A DNA stretch of 7,703 nucleotides, taken from the NCBI GenBank assembly GCA_023419055.1, contig JAEZYO010000044.1, positions 1 to 7,703 of the forward strand, given 5' to 3'. Positions 1-6,462 of this stretch are shown here, in pieces. Below the pieces are notes generated by a model. That model did not search any database, was not told the DNA's origin, and saw nothing but the letters and a program-made list of their open reading frames with translations. Source of the stretch: Pseudomonadota bacterium (GTDB lineage Bacteria; Myxococcota; Polyangia; Polyangiales; Polyangiaceae). Position numbers and translations under genes: made by a program. Numbering within the stretch: position 1 is the stretch's first letter; every line of letters starts with the position of its first letter.

Positions 1-1
1 G

Positions 2-715
2 CCGCGCGCAGAAGCGCTCTTGCTCGAGGCGCGTGCTCTCTCGCAGAAGAGCGCGGCCGAGCTCTATGGTGTAAGCTTCGGTTTCGGCTTGCTGCACCGC
101 TACCGCGGCGAGGTCGAGCAGGCGCTCGGCCTCTTCCAAGACGCTCGGAACCACGCTCGGCACCATGGCGAGCGCAGCGCGGAGTTCGCCGCCTTCGCGC
201 AAATCGTGGAGATCACCTACGAAGCGGGAGACGTCGAGAAGGCCGAGCGAGAAGGGGAGCAGCTGAGGCAGCTGGGCGAGCGCCTGCGTGAAGGCAGCGA
301 GCCCGCGTTCGCGCGCGGCCTCTGGGCCGTGATCCGTTACGCCCGCGGGGATCTCGCGGCGCTTGCGGAGCTCGACCGCGCCGTCGAGGCGCTACGGATG
401 CGGGACGCCACGCACCGCCTCGCCACGATCCTGTTGTTCGCGGCGGAGCTCGACCTCGCTCGCCGTGACGCCGAACGCGCCCGCGAGCGAGCGGAAGAAG
501 CGCGTCTCCTCGCGACCGCGCTCGAGCGCCGCAACGACGTGGTCGTGGCGCTCGCGCTCCTCGTCCGCGCGGCCATCGAGCGCGGCGCGGATCACGAGCC
601 GAACTTGCGGGCCATCGAGGCGCTCGGCAGCGCCGATCTGTCGGCGCGCGCGAAGCGCGCCCTTTCGCTGCTGTCTTCGGCGGGCTCCGGGCCAAAGCGG
701 AGAGAGCTCTCATGA
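2..715 (+). CDS. Helical-repeat (TPR-like) protein, C-terminal part, 5' end outside window
   Basis: The reading frame is open from the first complete codon at position 2 to a TGA at 713-715, giving 237 residues with no convincing start, so this is the 3' end of a longer gene. The sequence is almost all alpha-helical, rich in Ala, Leu, Arg and Glu, with repeated helix pairs of about 35-40 residues. Examples are the stretch containing ALGLFQDARNHARHHGE and the one containing EAGDVEKAEREGEQLRQLGE. This fits tetratricopeptide-type repeats, which act as protein-binding scaffolds. In related bacteria such repeats often form the C-terminus of large AAA-ATPase or Ser/Thr-kinase regulators, but the catalytic or DNA-binding part would lie upstream, so the function is not known. 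The stop overlaps the next gene's ATG (ATGA at 712-715), which suggests translational coupling. The last 15 residues are polar and probably disordered. Confidence 0.75.
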   Translation, partial: PRAEALLLEARALSQKSAAELYGVSFGFGLLHRYRGEVEQALGLFQDARNHARHHGERSAEFAAFAQIVEITYEAGDVEKAEREGEQLRQLGERLREGSEPAFARGLWAVIRYARGDLAALAELDRAVEALRMRDATHRLATILLFAAELDLARRDAERARERAEEARLLATALERRNDVVVALALLVRAAIERGADHEPNLRAIEALGSADLSARAKRALSLLSSAGSGPKRRELS

Positions 716-978
716 AAAAAGTCATCGTCGAACGCACCCTGACGAAACCCATCACCGCGGCCAACCTGAAAGAGGCTCGCGCGGCGGCGCTCGAGTGTCT
801 CGAGTTCTACCGGGTCAGGCACGTGCGGAGCCTGATCTCACTCGACGGCCTCCGCGTCATCTGCGAGTACGAGGCGGTGGACGCGGAGAGCGTGCGCCTC
901 GCCACCCGTAAGATCGACCTACCGGTCGATCGCATCTGGAGCGCGGAGGAGTTCGTTTCTCGGAGTAGTTCGCCCTGA
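712..978 (+). CDS. DUF4242 family small protein (SCO4226-like)
   Basis: An 88-residue protein beginning at the ATG inside the ATGA overlap with the preceding gene. GGAG at 699-702 lies 9 bases before the ATG. The pattern is typical of DUF4242: an N-terminal strand (KKVIVERTL), a Pro-Ile-Thr turn, a helix at about residues 16-31, then SLDGLRVICEYEAVDAESVR (residues 43-62) and LPVDRIWSAEEF (residues 70-81). The family is a compact ferredoxin-like alpha/beta fold; the Streptomyces coelicolor member SCO4226 is reported to bind nickel. Metal binding here is inferred from the family only: this copy has no His-rich stretch, its only His is at residue 37, and its Cys residues are at 29 and 51. Overlap with the TPR gene suggests they are made together. 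The closing residues RSSSP form a short polar tail. Confidence 0.8.
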   Translation: MKKVIVERTLTKPITAANLKEARAAALECLEFYRVRHVRSLISLDGLRVICEYEAVDAESVRLATRKIDLPVDRIWSAEEFVSRSSSP

Positions 979-1013
979 GCTCGGGTGGCAAACTCGAGCT
1001 CGGAGGTGAGTCC

Positions 1014-1415
1014 GTGACAAGTTCAGACTTCTTCGCGGCTGTCCCGCCGGAGACGCGAGCCATCGTCGACGCCGCGCGTCACGTCGTTCTGAGCGTCGCC
1101 CCGGCTGGTTCGGAGGAGATCGCGTGCCAAAGTCAGCGGCCGCGCTCCGCGAGCATGATGTGGAAGCTCGTTCGCTACGTCGTCGATGGTGAGACCGTAG
1201 TGACGATCGGCACCTTTACACGGCACTCTTCGATCTTCTTCGCGCGCGGCACCGAGCTCGAAGACGAAGACGGGGTGCTCGAAGGTGGCGGCAAGGTGCT
1301 GCGCTACATCACGCTCCGAACTCCCGCCGACGCGAAGCGGAGGGAGGTAAAGGACCTGGTTCGGAAGGCTTTTGCCCTCGTTTCGCAGCGGCGCCCGAAG
1401 GATCGCCGGGCTTGA
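1014..1415 (+). CDS. DUF1801 domain protein
   Basis: A 133-residue protein starting at GTG 1014, chosen because a strong Shine-Dalgarno sequence (GGAGGTGAG, 1002-1010) lies just before it. The DUF1801 (YdhG-like) signature is clear. A helical N-terminus with a PPETRAIVDAARHVV segment (residues 11-25) is followed by MMWKLVRYVVDGETVVTIG (residues 48-66), then FFARGTELEDEDGVLEGGGK (residues 75-94), LRYITLRTPAD and a final helix. In the family the phenylalanine/ARG-rich strand and the LxGxGK turn are the most conserved parts. Family biochemistry is poorly defined; some members are annotated as iron-chaperone-like, but nothing in this sequence proves metal binding. It lies 35 bases after the DUF4242 gene on the same strand and may be cotranscribed. 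It is cytosolic, with no signal or membrane segment. Confidence 0.82.
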   Translation: MTSSDFFAAVPPETRAIVDAARHVVLSVAPAGSEEIACQSQRPRSASMMWKLVRYVVDGETVVTIGTFTRHSSIFFARGTELEDEDGVLEGGGKVLRYITLRTPADAKRREVKDLVRKAFALVSQRRPKDRRA

Positions 1416-1475
1416 AAAACGCGCGTGAACGGCCCCACGCTGGTGGCGCCACGGCCGATTCGGTAAAGTACGGAG

Positions 1476-2210
1476 ATGGAGCGGCTGCGCCCCGAGCTCA
1501 TCACGGAACTGGCGTGCGCCACGCCAGACCGGAGCGAGTTCGAGCGAGGGGTGCTCGGGTTGTTGGAGCGACGAATCGGCGCGGACGTCGGCTTCTTCTG
1601 CGGCGCGGAGGGAGTGAGCGACGTGGCGTTCGGGCTCGACTCGCGGATCCGAGAGCCTGCACGCCAGCGCTGGCCGGAGATGGCTCGTGAGGTCGCGCGC
1701 CTCAGACCCGCCGCAGAGCGCTGCCGGTGGGCAGTGGTGGACTCGGAGTGCTTCGGTCGAGAGCTCGAGCGCCTAGTGTACTACGACACCGTCATGCGCC
1801 CGCACTACGGTCGCACTACGCTCATGGGCTTTCTGCGCTGCCATGGCCGCCACATCGGCATCGTGGTGCTCGGAAGAAACGCGGGCAGCTCGAGCTTTCG
1901 CTCGCGCGAGGTCGCGCTTCTGGGCGAGGTGCTGCCGATGTTGAGCCTCTCGCGGAAGAGCTACGCAGAGCGCCAGGATTCGCCTCGAGGGGAGGCGGTC
2001 TTCGCGCTGACGCCGCGTGAGCGCGAGGTGTGCAGCTACTTGCGCCTCGGCTACACGAATCAAGAGATCGCGCTCGCGCTGGGCTCCGCGCCGCGCACGG
2101 TTCGCAACCAGCTGAGCCGCGTGTACGAAAAGCTCGGGGTCTCCGGGCGTGCGGAAGCCGTGGCCGCCTTCCATGGGACGATCGTCCCATCGACCGATCG
2201 ATCGCGCTGA
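1476..2210 (+). CDS. LuxR-family transcriptional regulator with GAF-like sensory domain
   Basis: A 244-residue predicted DNA-binding regulator. Residues about 20-160 resemble a divergent GAF-type ligand domain: ERRIGADVGFFCG, then a central strand-rich part ending in HIGIVVLGRN and a helix with EVALLGEVLPML. The C-terminus (177-234) is a clear LuxR/GerE helix-turn-helix: LTPREREV (178-185), GYTNQEIALALG (192-203), and the recognition helix SAPRTVRNQLSRVYEKLGV (204-222). ATG 1476 is the only ATG after the in-frame stop at 1464-1466; CGGAG abuts it, so the ribosome site is poorly spaced and translation may be weak or leaderless. There is no receiver domain, so it is not an ordinary two-component response regulator; the ligand is unknown. 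It ends 15 bases before an FAD oxidoreductase gene, its most likely target. Its last codons contain a perfect 18-bp palindrome that could be an operator. Confidence 0.88.
   Translation: MERLRPELITELACATPDRSEFERGVLGLLERRIGADVGFFCGAEGVSDVAFGLDSRIREPARQRWPEMAREVARLRPAAERCRWAVVDSECFGRELERLVYYDTVMRPHYGRTTLMGFLRCHGRHIGIVVLGRNAGSSSFRSREVALLGEVLPMLSLSRKSYAERQDSPRGEAVFALTPREREVCSYLRLGYTNQEIALALGSAPRTVRNQLSRVYEKLGVSGRAEAVAAFHGTIVPSTDRSR
2173..2190. promoter_or_regulatory. 18-bp perfect palindrome, candidate operator
   Basis: ATGGGACGATCGTCCCAT is identical to its reverse complement over all 18 bases; the flanking bases do not extend it. It lies within the final codons of the LuxR-type regulator (encoding around HGTIVPS), after the end of the conserved helix-turn-helix, and ends 35 bases before the oxidoreductase ATG at 2226. 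A second, 10-bp palindrome (CGATCGATCG, 2195-2204) follows. LuxR-type dimers bind palindromes of about 18-20 bp, so a role in regulating the oxidoreductase is plausible but inferred. It has no T-run, so it does not look like an intrinsic terminator. Confidence 0.4.
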
Positions 2211-2225
2211 CGCATATCGAGCGTC

Positions 2226-3539
2226 ATGCTCTCTTCGTCGGTCACCCGCGAGCGGCGGGACTTCGTGATCATCGGTGCGCGCTGCGCTGGCGCGACCCTC
2301 GCCACTTACCTGGCTCGCGCGGGAGCCAGTGTGTTGCTCGTCGATCGGAGCCCACTGCCGAGCGATCTGGTGCTCTCCACGCACACGTTGCACCCGGCGA
2401 GCCTCGGCGTGCTCGACGAACTCGGGTTGTCGGCGGCCTTGCGTGCCGTGTCGCCGCCGATCCGGAGGCTGCGCATCGGTCGCGGAGCGGGGACGCTCGA
2501 CGTCGAGCTCGAAGGCGAGCGCGTCGAGTATTGTCCGCGGCGCGAGCGCTTCGACGGGCTGCTGCAGGATGCCGCCCGTGCCGCAGGAGCGGAGGTGCGC
2601 GACCGCACGACGGCCAAGCGGCTGCTCTCGACGGACGGTCGCGTCGTCGGCGTGCGGCTGGAGGGGCCGAGCGGTGTACGCGAGGTGTGTGCCGACTGGG
2701 TGGTGGGCGCCGACGGTCGGGACTCGTGGCTCGCGCGGCAGGTGTCCGCCGAGGAGTACCTTGCGTACGAGGCTTCTCGCGCCATGTACTGGTCGTACTG
2801 GGACGCGCCGCGCGGCTACGGTGAGTCATCCGACTATCCCGCGGGGATGTACGTCGTGAACCGTGACGGCATGATCCGTGTTGCTTTCCACACTGATCAC
2901 GGCCAGGTCCTCGCCGGCAGCATGCCGGAGCGCCACGAGCTCCCGCGCTGGCGGAGCGATCCGCTCGGGACCTTGCAGGCCGATCTGCGCCGCGACTCGA
3001 TGCTTTCGAGCTTCACCCAGAGCGCTCCGAGCGCCAGGGTGCGCGGATTCATCGCGCAGCGCTACTTCCTGCGCCGCCCGGTCGGACCAGGCTGGATCCT
3101 GGTCGGCGACGCAGGAGTGCACAAGGAGTTCGTGACGGGCGACGGCATGACCGAAGCCCTCCTGCAGGCGCGAGCCGCTGCTGCCGCGCTCCTCCGTGGG
3201 GAAGCCGCGGTCGAACGCTGGGGGCGCGCGAGGGACGCCGCTGCCTTGCCCTTCTTCTTTTTCGGACAGCTTCAGGGCGCTCCGGGCCGAGCCTCGGAGC
3301 TCGAGGAGCTCGTCCTCCGGCGGAGCGGCGAACGGCCCGAAGTCGCGCAGCGTTTCGCGAGAAGCTTGATGCACGAGCTCTCGCCGCTCGACGTCGTGAG
3401 CACGGGGCAGGTGTTGCGCTGGATCGTGCCCGAGCTGCTCGGCGGTAGGCTCGGATTGATGCGGCAGCTCGTGCGACGTGCCACCCTGCTCGGGCCGATG
3501 CTGCGACGGCTCGAGCAGGCGCGTGCAGAGGCCGCGTGA
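2226..3539 (+). CDS. FAD-dependent oxidoreductase (class A flavoprotein monooxygenase-like)
   Basis: A 437-residue flavoenzyme of the p-hydroxybenzoate hydroxylase / geranylgeranyl reductase fold. Visible motifs are the FAD-binding beta-alpha-beta VIIGARCAGATLA (residues 14-26), with the adenosine-ribose acid at D40; the DG motif in VVGADGRDSWLA (159-170, D163-G164), which contacts both FAD and NAD(P)H in hydroxylases; and the GD motif ILVGDAGVHKEFVTGDGMTEA (291-311, G294-D295). The GxRCAG form of the first motif is common in this subgroup. The substrate cannot be read from sequence; a hydrophobic or aromatic metabolite is typical. The final ~90 residues are helical and may form a lid. No signal peptide or membrane segment is clear. 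The gene lies 15 bases after the LuxR-type regulator with only a weak ribosome site, so coupling to that gene is likely. Its stop faces the SnoaL-like gene 40 bases away. Confidence 0.87.
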   Translation: MLSSSVTRERRDFVIIGARCAGATLATYLARAGASVLLVDRSPLPSDLVLSTHTLHPASLGVLDELGLSAALRAVSPPIRRLRIGRGAGTLDVELEGERVEYCPRRERFDGLLQDAARAAGAEVRDRTTAKRLLSTDGRVVGVRLEGPSGVREVCADWVVGADGRDSWLARQVSAEEYLAYEASRAMYWSYWDAPRGYGESSDYPAGMYVVNRDGMIRVAFHTDHGQVLAGSMPERHELPRWRSDPLGTLQADLRRDSMLSSFTQSAPSARVRGFIAQRYFLRRPVGPGWILVGDAGVHKEFVTGDGMTEALLQARAAAAALLRGEAAVERWGRARDAAALPFFFFGQLQGAPGRASELEELVLRRSGERPEVAQRFARSLMHELSPLDVVSTGQVLRWIVPELLGGRLGLMRQLVRRATLLGPMLRRLEQARAEAA

Positions 3540-3579
3540 TTGCTCCGCGAACGTTCGAGCTGCCTGAAAGGCGCCGAGC

Positions 3580-3936
3580 TCAGGACGTTTCGGAGGCGTC
3601 CACTTCGCGTAGCGACGTGACCTTCCCGTCCTTGATGCGCCACACCGCCATGACGGCGGTGCTCTGCTTCTCCCCGGAGCTGGTCTCTCCTTCGAGCATG
3701 TACGAGGCTACGACCTTGTCGCCGCTCTCGAAGAGCTCGTCCCAGGCCGGGATCCTGAAGTGCTTGTAGTTCTTTCCGTACTCGGCGAGGTGCGCCGAGT
3801 AGCCGGCGAGATCGGTCTCCTCACCGTTCGCGATGTGCTTGAAATCCCGGGCGAAGTACTTCGAGAGTACCTCTCGGTCCAGATGGTTGCTGCAAAACGC
3901 GTCGGTGATCTCCTTGACGAGTTCCAGGTTGCTCAT
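3580..3936 (-). CDS. SnoaL-like / nuclear transport factor 2 family protein
   Basis: A 118-residue protein read on the - strand. The ATG at 3936-3934 has a good ribosome site (GAGGAGG at 3947-3941) a few bases upstream, which supports the start. The sequence has the NTF2/SnoaL cone-shaped fold order: an N-terminal helix LELVKEITDAF, a second helix LDREVLSKYFARDFKHI, YSAHLAEYGKNYKHFRIPAWDELFESGDKVVASYMLEGETS, then STAVMAVWRIKDGKVTSLREVDA. The last strands, with WRIKDGKV and an REVD close, are characteristic. Members include polyketide cyclases, ketosteroid isomerases and many proteins without known activity; the substrate is unresolved here. The family's active-site acid may be one of the Asp or Glu residues lining the cavity, but cannot be assigned safely. 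It is convergent with the oxidoreductase gene. Pairing with that flavoenzyme is suggestive of small-molecule chemistry but is not proof. Confidence 0.85.
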   Translation of the reverse strand: MSNLELVKEITDAFCSNHLDREVLSKYFARDFKHIANGEETDLAGYSAHLAEYGKNYKHFRIPAWDELFESGDKVVASYMLEGETSSGEKQSTAVMAVWRIKDGKVTSLREVDASETS

Positions 3937-4187
3937 CTCTCCTCCTCACCCTTAGGTGTGAATCAAGCGGCGCGCGATGCAACCCTTCGTGTCCAGGCTA
4001 GTCCCAACGACCGCTCGCGCGGAGCTCGCTCCAGGTGCGGCGGAGACGGGCTGGTTCGAGTCCCAGCGTACGCAGAAGTCGAGCGATCCGCCCGACCGAG
4101 CGCCCAACTCGGGTAGTTCTGGATGGCGCGCTGAGACCCGCGAGCGCAGTCCTCGAGCCTTGCGCGCGGCCGCCCTTTCCACGGCCC

Positions 4188-6266
4188 TCACCGGAAGCGG
4201 ATCTGGTCGAAGCTTTGCAGCCGCCGCGGCCGAGACTCGAGCGCTCGCTCCAGCGGATCGAGGCGCACGAGCTCCGGTGAAAAAGAGATCCCTGCGAGGC
4301 TCTCGATCACGGAGAGCGGCGTCTGTGCGGTCTCGTGCTGGCCGAAGACGAACTCTTCCTCACGCAGAAACCCGGCTTGCGACATGGTGTAGCCCGTAGC
4401 GCTGAGCTCTCCGGTCTCGTCGTGGATGAAGGCGATCACCTTCCAGAAGTTGACGGGAACCTGGACGCCGAAGAGCTCGGGATCGTCGTCCTCGAACACC
4501 GGCCCGGTGATCACGCAGAGCCGCATGTCGTCCTCGCGCGCGTTCTCGAGCGCGTAGTCTTCGAGGCCGAGCCAGATCCCCGCGTTGAAGGGCTGCATCT
4601 GCGGGACCGCGTTCGTGAGGTGCATCGAGTCGGAGTTGCCGAGCGCGGCCGAGCGGGGCGTGCCCCAGATCGGATCTTCGCGCCGGGTCATGTGCCCGCG
4701 GCTGAACTTCGGCGCGTTGCCGTAAACTCCGTTCGACACCTGCTGCTCGCGGGGAATACGGGGATCGACGCGCCAGGCGGTTCGCTTCATCTTGCGACTC
4801 TGTCCGCCGTCGACGTTGACCGCGCTGTAGTAGCAGAGGCGGCGGCTCTCGGACATGACGACGCTGAAGTGTTCGTACGCGAGCGCGCGCTGCTTTCGGC
4901 CGTCGACGCGGACGCCGAGCACGTCGGAGTCGTTCTCGACTTCGGGTAGCGGCAATTCCGGGCCGCGGTCGCCGAAGAAGTCCGCGCGGTAACCCTCGCG
5001 GTTCGCATAGTCCTCCGGTCGGCCCTCCTCGATCGCCTCGCCGTCGTCGAGCCCGTGCTCGCTTCCGGCACCGTTCGTGGCGCGGCTCGGCGCTCGAAGC
5101 GTCGGGGATCGCCTCGCTCGCGAAAGCTCGGGCTCGTGCTCGGCGGCGCCCACTTCGATCCGCACCCGGAGCGGGATAGTGAACGACATCCCCGCGGAGA
5201 GCGCTCCTTCCTGGGCGGGCACGCGCTGCCGCTCGGGACTCGCCCTGGTGGTACGCGCTGGCAGCCCGCCGAACGAACGCGAATGCCTCTGGCCGTTCTG
5301 AATGCGCTCGAACAGGCGCGCCACCGTGGCCGCCGGGACGGCGAAGTTCGATTCGAGGAACCGGCCGCTGAAATGGAGCGCGAGCGCTTCCCCCGATTCG
5401 AGACCGAGCACGACCGACCCGGAGTTTCCGCCGAGCGTGCTGCAATCGTGGAGCACGAGCTCGGAGCGCACGCTCTTGATCTGACCCGGGGCGAGGCGCT
5501 TCTTGTCGAAGACGTTGCCGAAGATCCGAAGCATCAGATCTTGTTCGGGGATGCGGCTGTCTCGCGCGGGGTAGCCGATGACGGCGACGTTCTCCGCGGC
5601 GCTCGGCGTCGCGCGGGCGAGGCGGATCTGAGCTCCCGCGTTCGGACCCGAGAGCTGCTCTACCCGCAAGAAGGCGACGTCCGGGCCGGGCTCGCTCTCG
5701 ATGTGGAGGACGGAGGAGAGCTCGAAGGTACGGCTCTTGTTCCGCCCGAGCTCTTCGAGGAAATCGATGTTCGCGGCCATCGTGCCGGCGAAGCCCTGCC
5801 GGAAGACGAAGCGATCTCCGCGACGAGCGGCGAACTCGCTCGCGACGTGGCGGTTGGTGACGATCACGTCCGGAGCCACGAGCCATCCCGTGCCCACCCA
5901 GTCGAGGTCGTGATTCTCGACCTCGATTCGCCCGACTCCGAGGATGGCGCGCTCCACGCCGTCTTGGACGGCTCTCAGTCGTTCGCGCCAAACCTCGCTG
6001 TCCGCGTCGTTGAACTCGAGCACCGGCTTGCCGTCGACGATCGCGAGCACGGGGCGTCCGGTGCGGAGCACGATCGTCTCCAGGGCGAGCTCCGTGCGGT
6101 CCTCGCCGTTGGTCGTGGGAATCGACTCGGCGACCATTTCCATTTCGGGCGCGCCCGCGCGGCGCACCTTGGAGCGAACGTCGCCGAGCTCCTGTGCCAG
6201 ACGCGGATCCGAGCGCGACAAGTCGCCGACGGCCTGACGCAAGCGTGCTTCGAAGCTCTCCCTCAT
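4188..6266 (-). CDS. Trypsin/V8-like serine protease fused to DNA/RNA non-specific endonuclease
   Basis: A 692-residue two-enzyme protein. Residues 1-100 form an alpha-rich/mixed head. Residues 105-320 are a trypsin-like protease: His140 in VTNRHVA, Asp196 in GPDVAFLRV and Ser282 in GGNSGSVV form the expected triad. Position 276, equivalent to trypsin's S1 Asp189, is Ser, and ALHFSG (His298) resembles V8-type glutamyl proteases. Residues 325-450 are a polar, Glu-rich linker. Residues 455-640 are a NUC1-type nuclease: SRGH (522-525, His525 general base), then the NxGxWxxLE element with Asn561 (metal ligand) and Glu569. The usual DRGH is SRGH here. No signal peptide or transmembrane segment is seen, so it is likely cytosolic. 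ATG 6266 was chosen over an open frame reaching 6338, because a strong GGAGGAGG site precedes it. Neither substrate is known. Self-activated nuclease is inference; a non-autoproteolytic role is possible. Confidence 0.9.
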   Translation of the reverse strand: MRESFEARLRQAVGDLSRSDPRLAQELGDVRSKVRRAGAPEMEMVAESIPTTNGEDRTELALETIVLRTGRPVLAIVDGKPVLEFNDADSEVWRERLRAVQDGVERAILGVGRIEVENHDLDWVGTGWLVAPDVIVTNRHVASEFAARRGDRFVFRQGFAGTMAANIDFLEELGRNKSRTFELSSVLHIESEPGPDVAFLRVEQLSGPNAGAQIRLARATPSAAENVAVIGYPARDSRIPEQDLMLRIFGNVFDKKRLAPGQIKSVRSELVLHDCSTLGGNSGSVVLGLESGEALALHFSGRFLESNFAVPAATVARLFERIQNGQRHSRSFGGLPARTTRASPERQRVPAQEGALSAGMSFTIPLRVRIEVGAAEHEPELSRARRSPTLRAPSRATNGAGSEHGLDDGEAIEEGRPEDYANREGYRADFFGDRGPELPLPEVENDSDVLGVRVDGRKQRALAYEHFSVVMSESRRLCYYSAVNVDGGQSRKMKRTAWRVDPRIPREQQVSNGVYGNAPKFSRGHMTRREDPIWGTPRSAALGNSDSMHLTNAVPQMQPFNAGIWLGLEDYALENAREDDMRLCVITGPVFEDDDPELFGVQVPVNFWKVIAFIHDETGELSATGYTMSQAGFLREEEFVFGQHETAQTPLSVIESLAGISFSPELVRLDPLERALESRPRRLQSFDQIRFR

Positions 6267-6270
6267 GACG

Positions 6271-6283
6271 TCCTCCTCCTCCC
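6271..6283 (-). promoter_or_regulatory. Strong ribosome binding site of the protease-nuclease gene
   Basis: On the - strand the run GGGAGGAGGAGGA ends four bases before the ATG at 6266-6264. It matches the anti-Shine-Dalgarno sequence well and fixes the start at this ATG rather than at an upstream in-frame codon near 6338, which has no comparable site. Confidence 0.75.
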
Positions 6284-6293
6284 GGCCCGCGGC

Positions 6294-6324
6294 GGCTCGA
6301 GTACCGAAAATCGTTACCCGAGCC
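6294..6324. promoter_or_regulatory. Inverted repeat upstream of protease-nuclease gene, candidate operator
   Basis: GGCTCGAGTA (6294-6303) and TACCCGAGCC (6315-6324) are inverted copies matching at 9 of 10 positions across an 11-base spacer, the single difference being tolerated as G-T if folded as RNA read on the - strand. It lies 28-58 bases upstream of the protease-nuclease ATG, in the only gap on that side (6267-6462). It could be a repressor site or a leader hairpin. No clear -35/-10 pair was found nearby. Confidence 0.35.
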
Positions 6325-6462
6325 GACACGCCGAGCAAGAGCGGTCACGCGCAGAATGCGCTCATCGAACCAGGGAGGAGGAGCGCTCGGTGCGCGAAAT
6401 TCCGATCGCCGACTCGGCGCCTGGAAGAATGACCATGGCGCCGGCGCGAGCGTTGCCCGAGC

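Noticed and set aside
912..931. 8-bp inverted repeat with a 4-base loop (GATCGACC, GGTCGATC)
   Set aside because: It lies inside the conserved LPVDR region of the DUF4242 gene, so the protein sequence alone can explain it.
1443..1452. 10-bp palindrome GTGGCGCCAC ahead of the LuxR-type regulator
   Set aside because: Short, GC-rich palindromes are common in this composition and it is unlike the 18-bp palindrome, so no operator is claimed.
3540..3584. Possible bidirectional terminator between the convergent oxidoreductase and SnoaL genes
   Set aside because: Only a 10-bp palindrome (CGAACGTTCG, 3548-3557) and a 5-bp stem (3563-3567 with 3580-3584) are present, without any T-run.
4050..4067. 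tRNA T-arm-like string (GCTGG, TTCGAGTC, CCAGC) in the gap between the protease-nuclease and SnoaL genes
   Set aside because: The perfect 5-bp stem needs an 8-base loop instead of 7; the 7-base-loop reading pairs only two positions. No acceptor stem, anticodon arm or CCA fits around it. It is not a tRNA and no integration site is claimed.
6267..6338. Upstream extension of the protease-nuclease (24 extra residues)
   Set aside because: No ribosome site supports it, while a very strong one precedes the internal ATG at 6266.
4360..6348. Second long open frame on the - strand overlapping the protease-nuclease in another frame
   Set aside because: It is arginine-rich with no recognisable fold; all protease and nuclease motifs are in the other frame.
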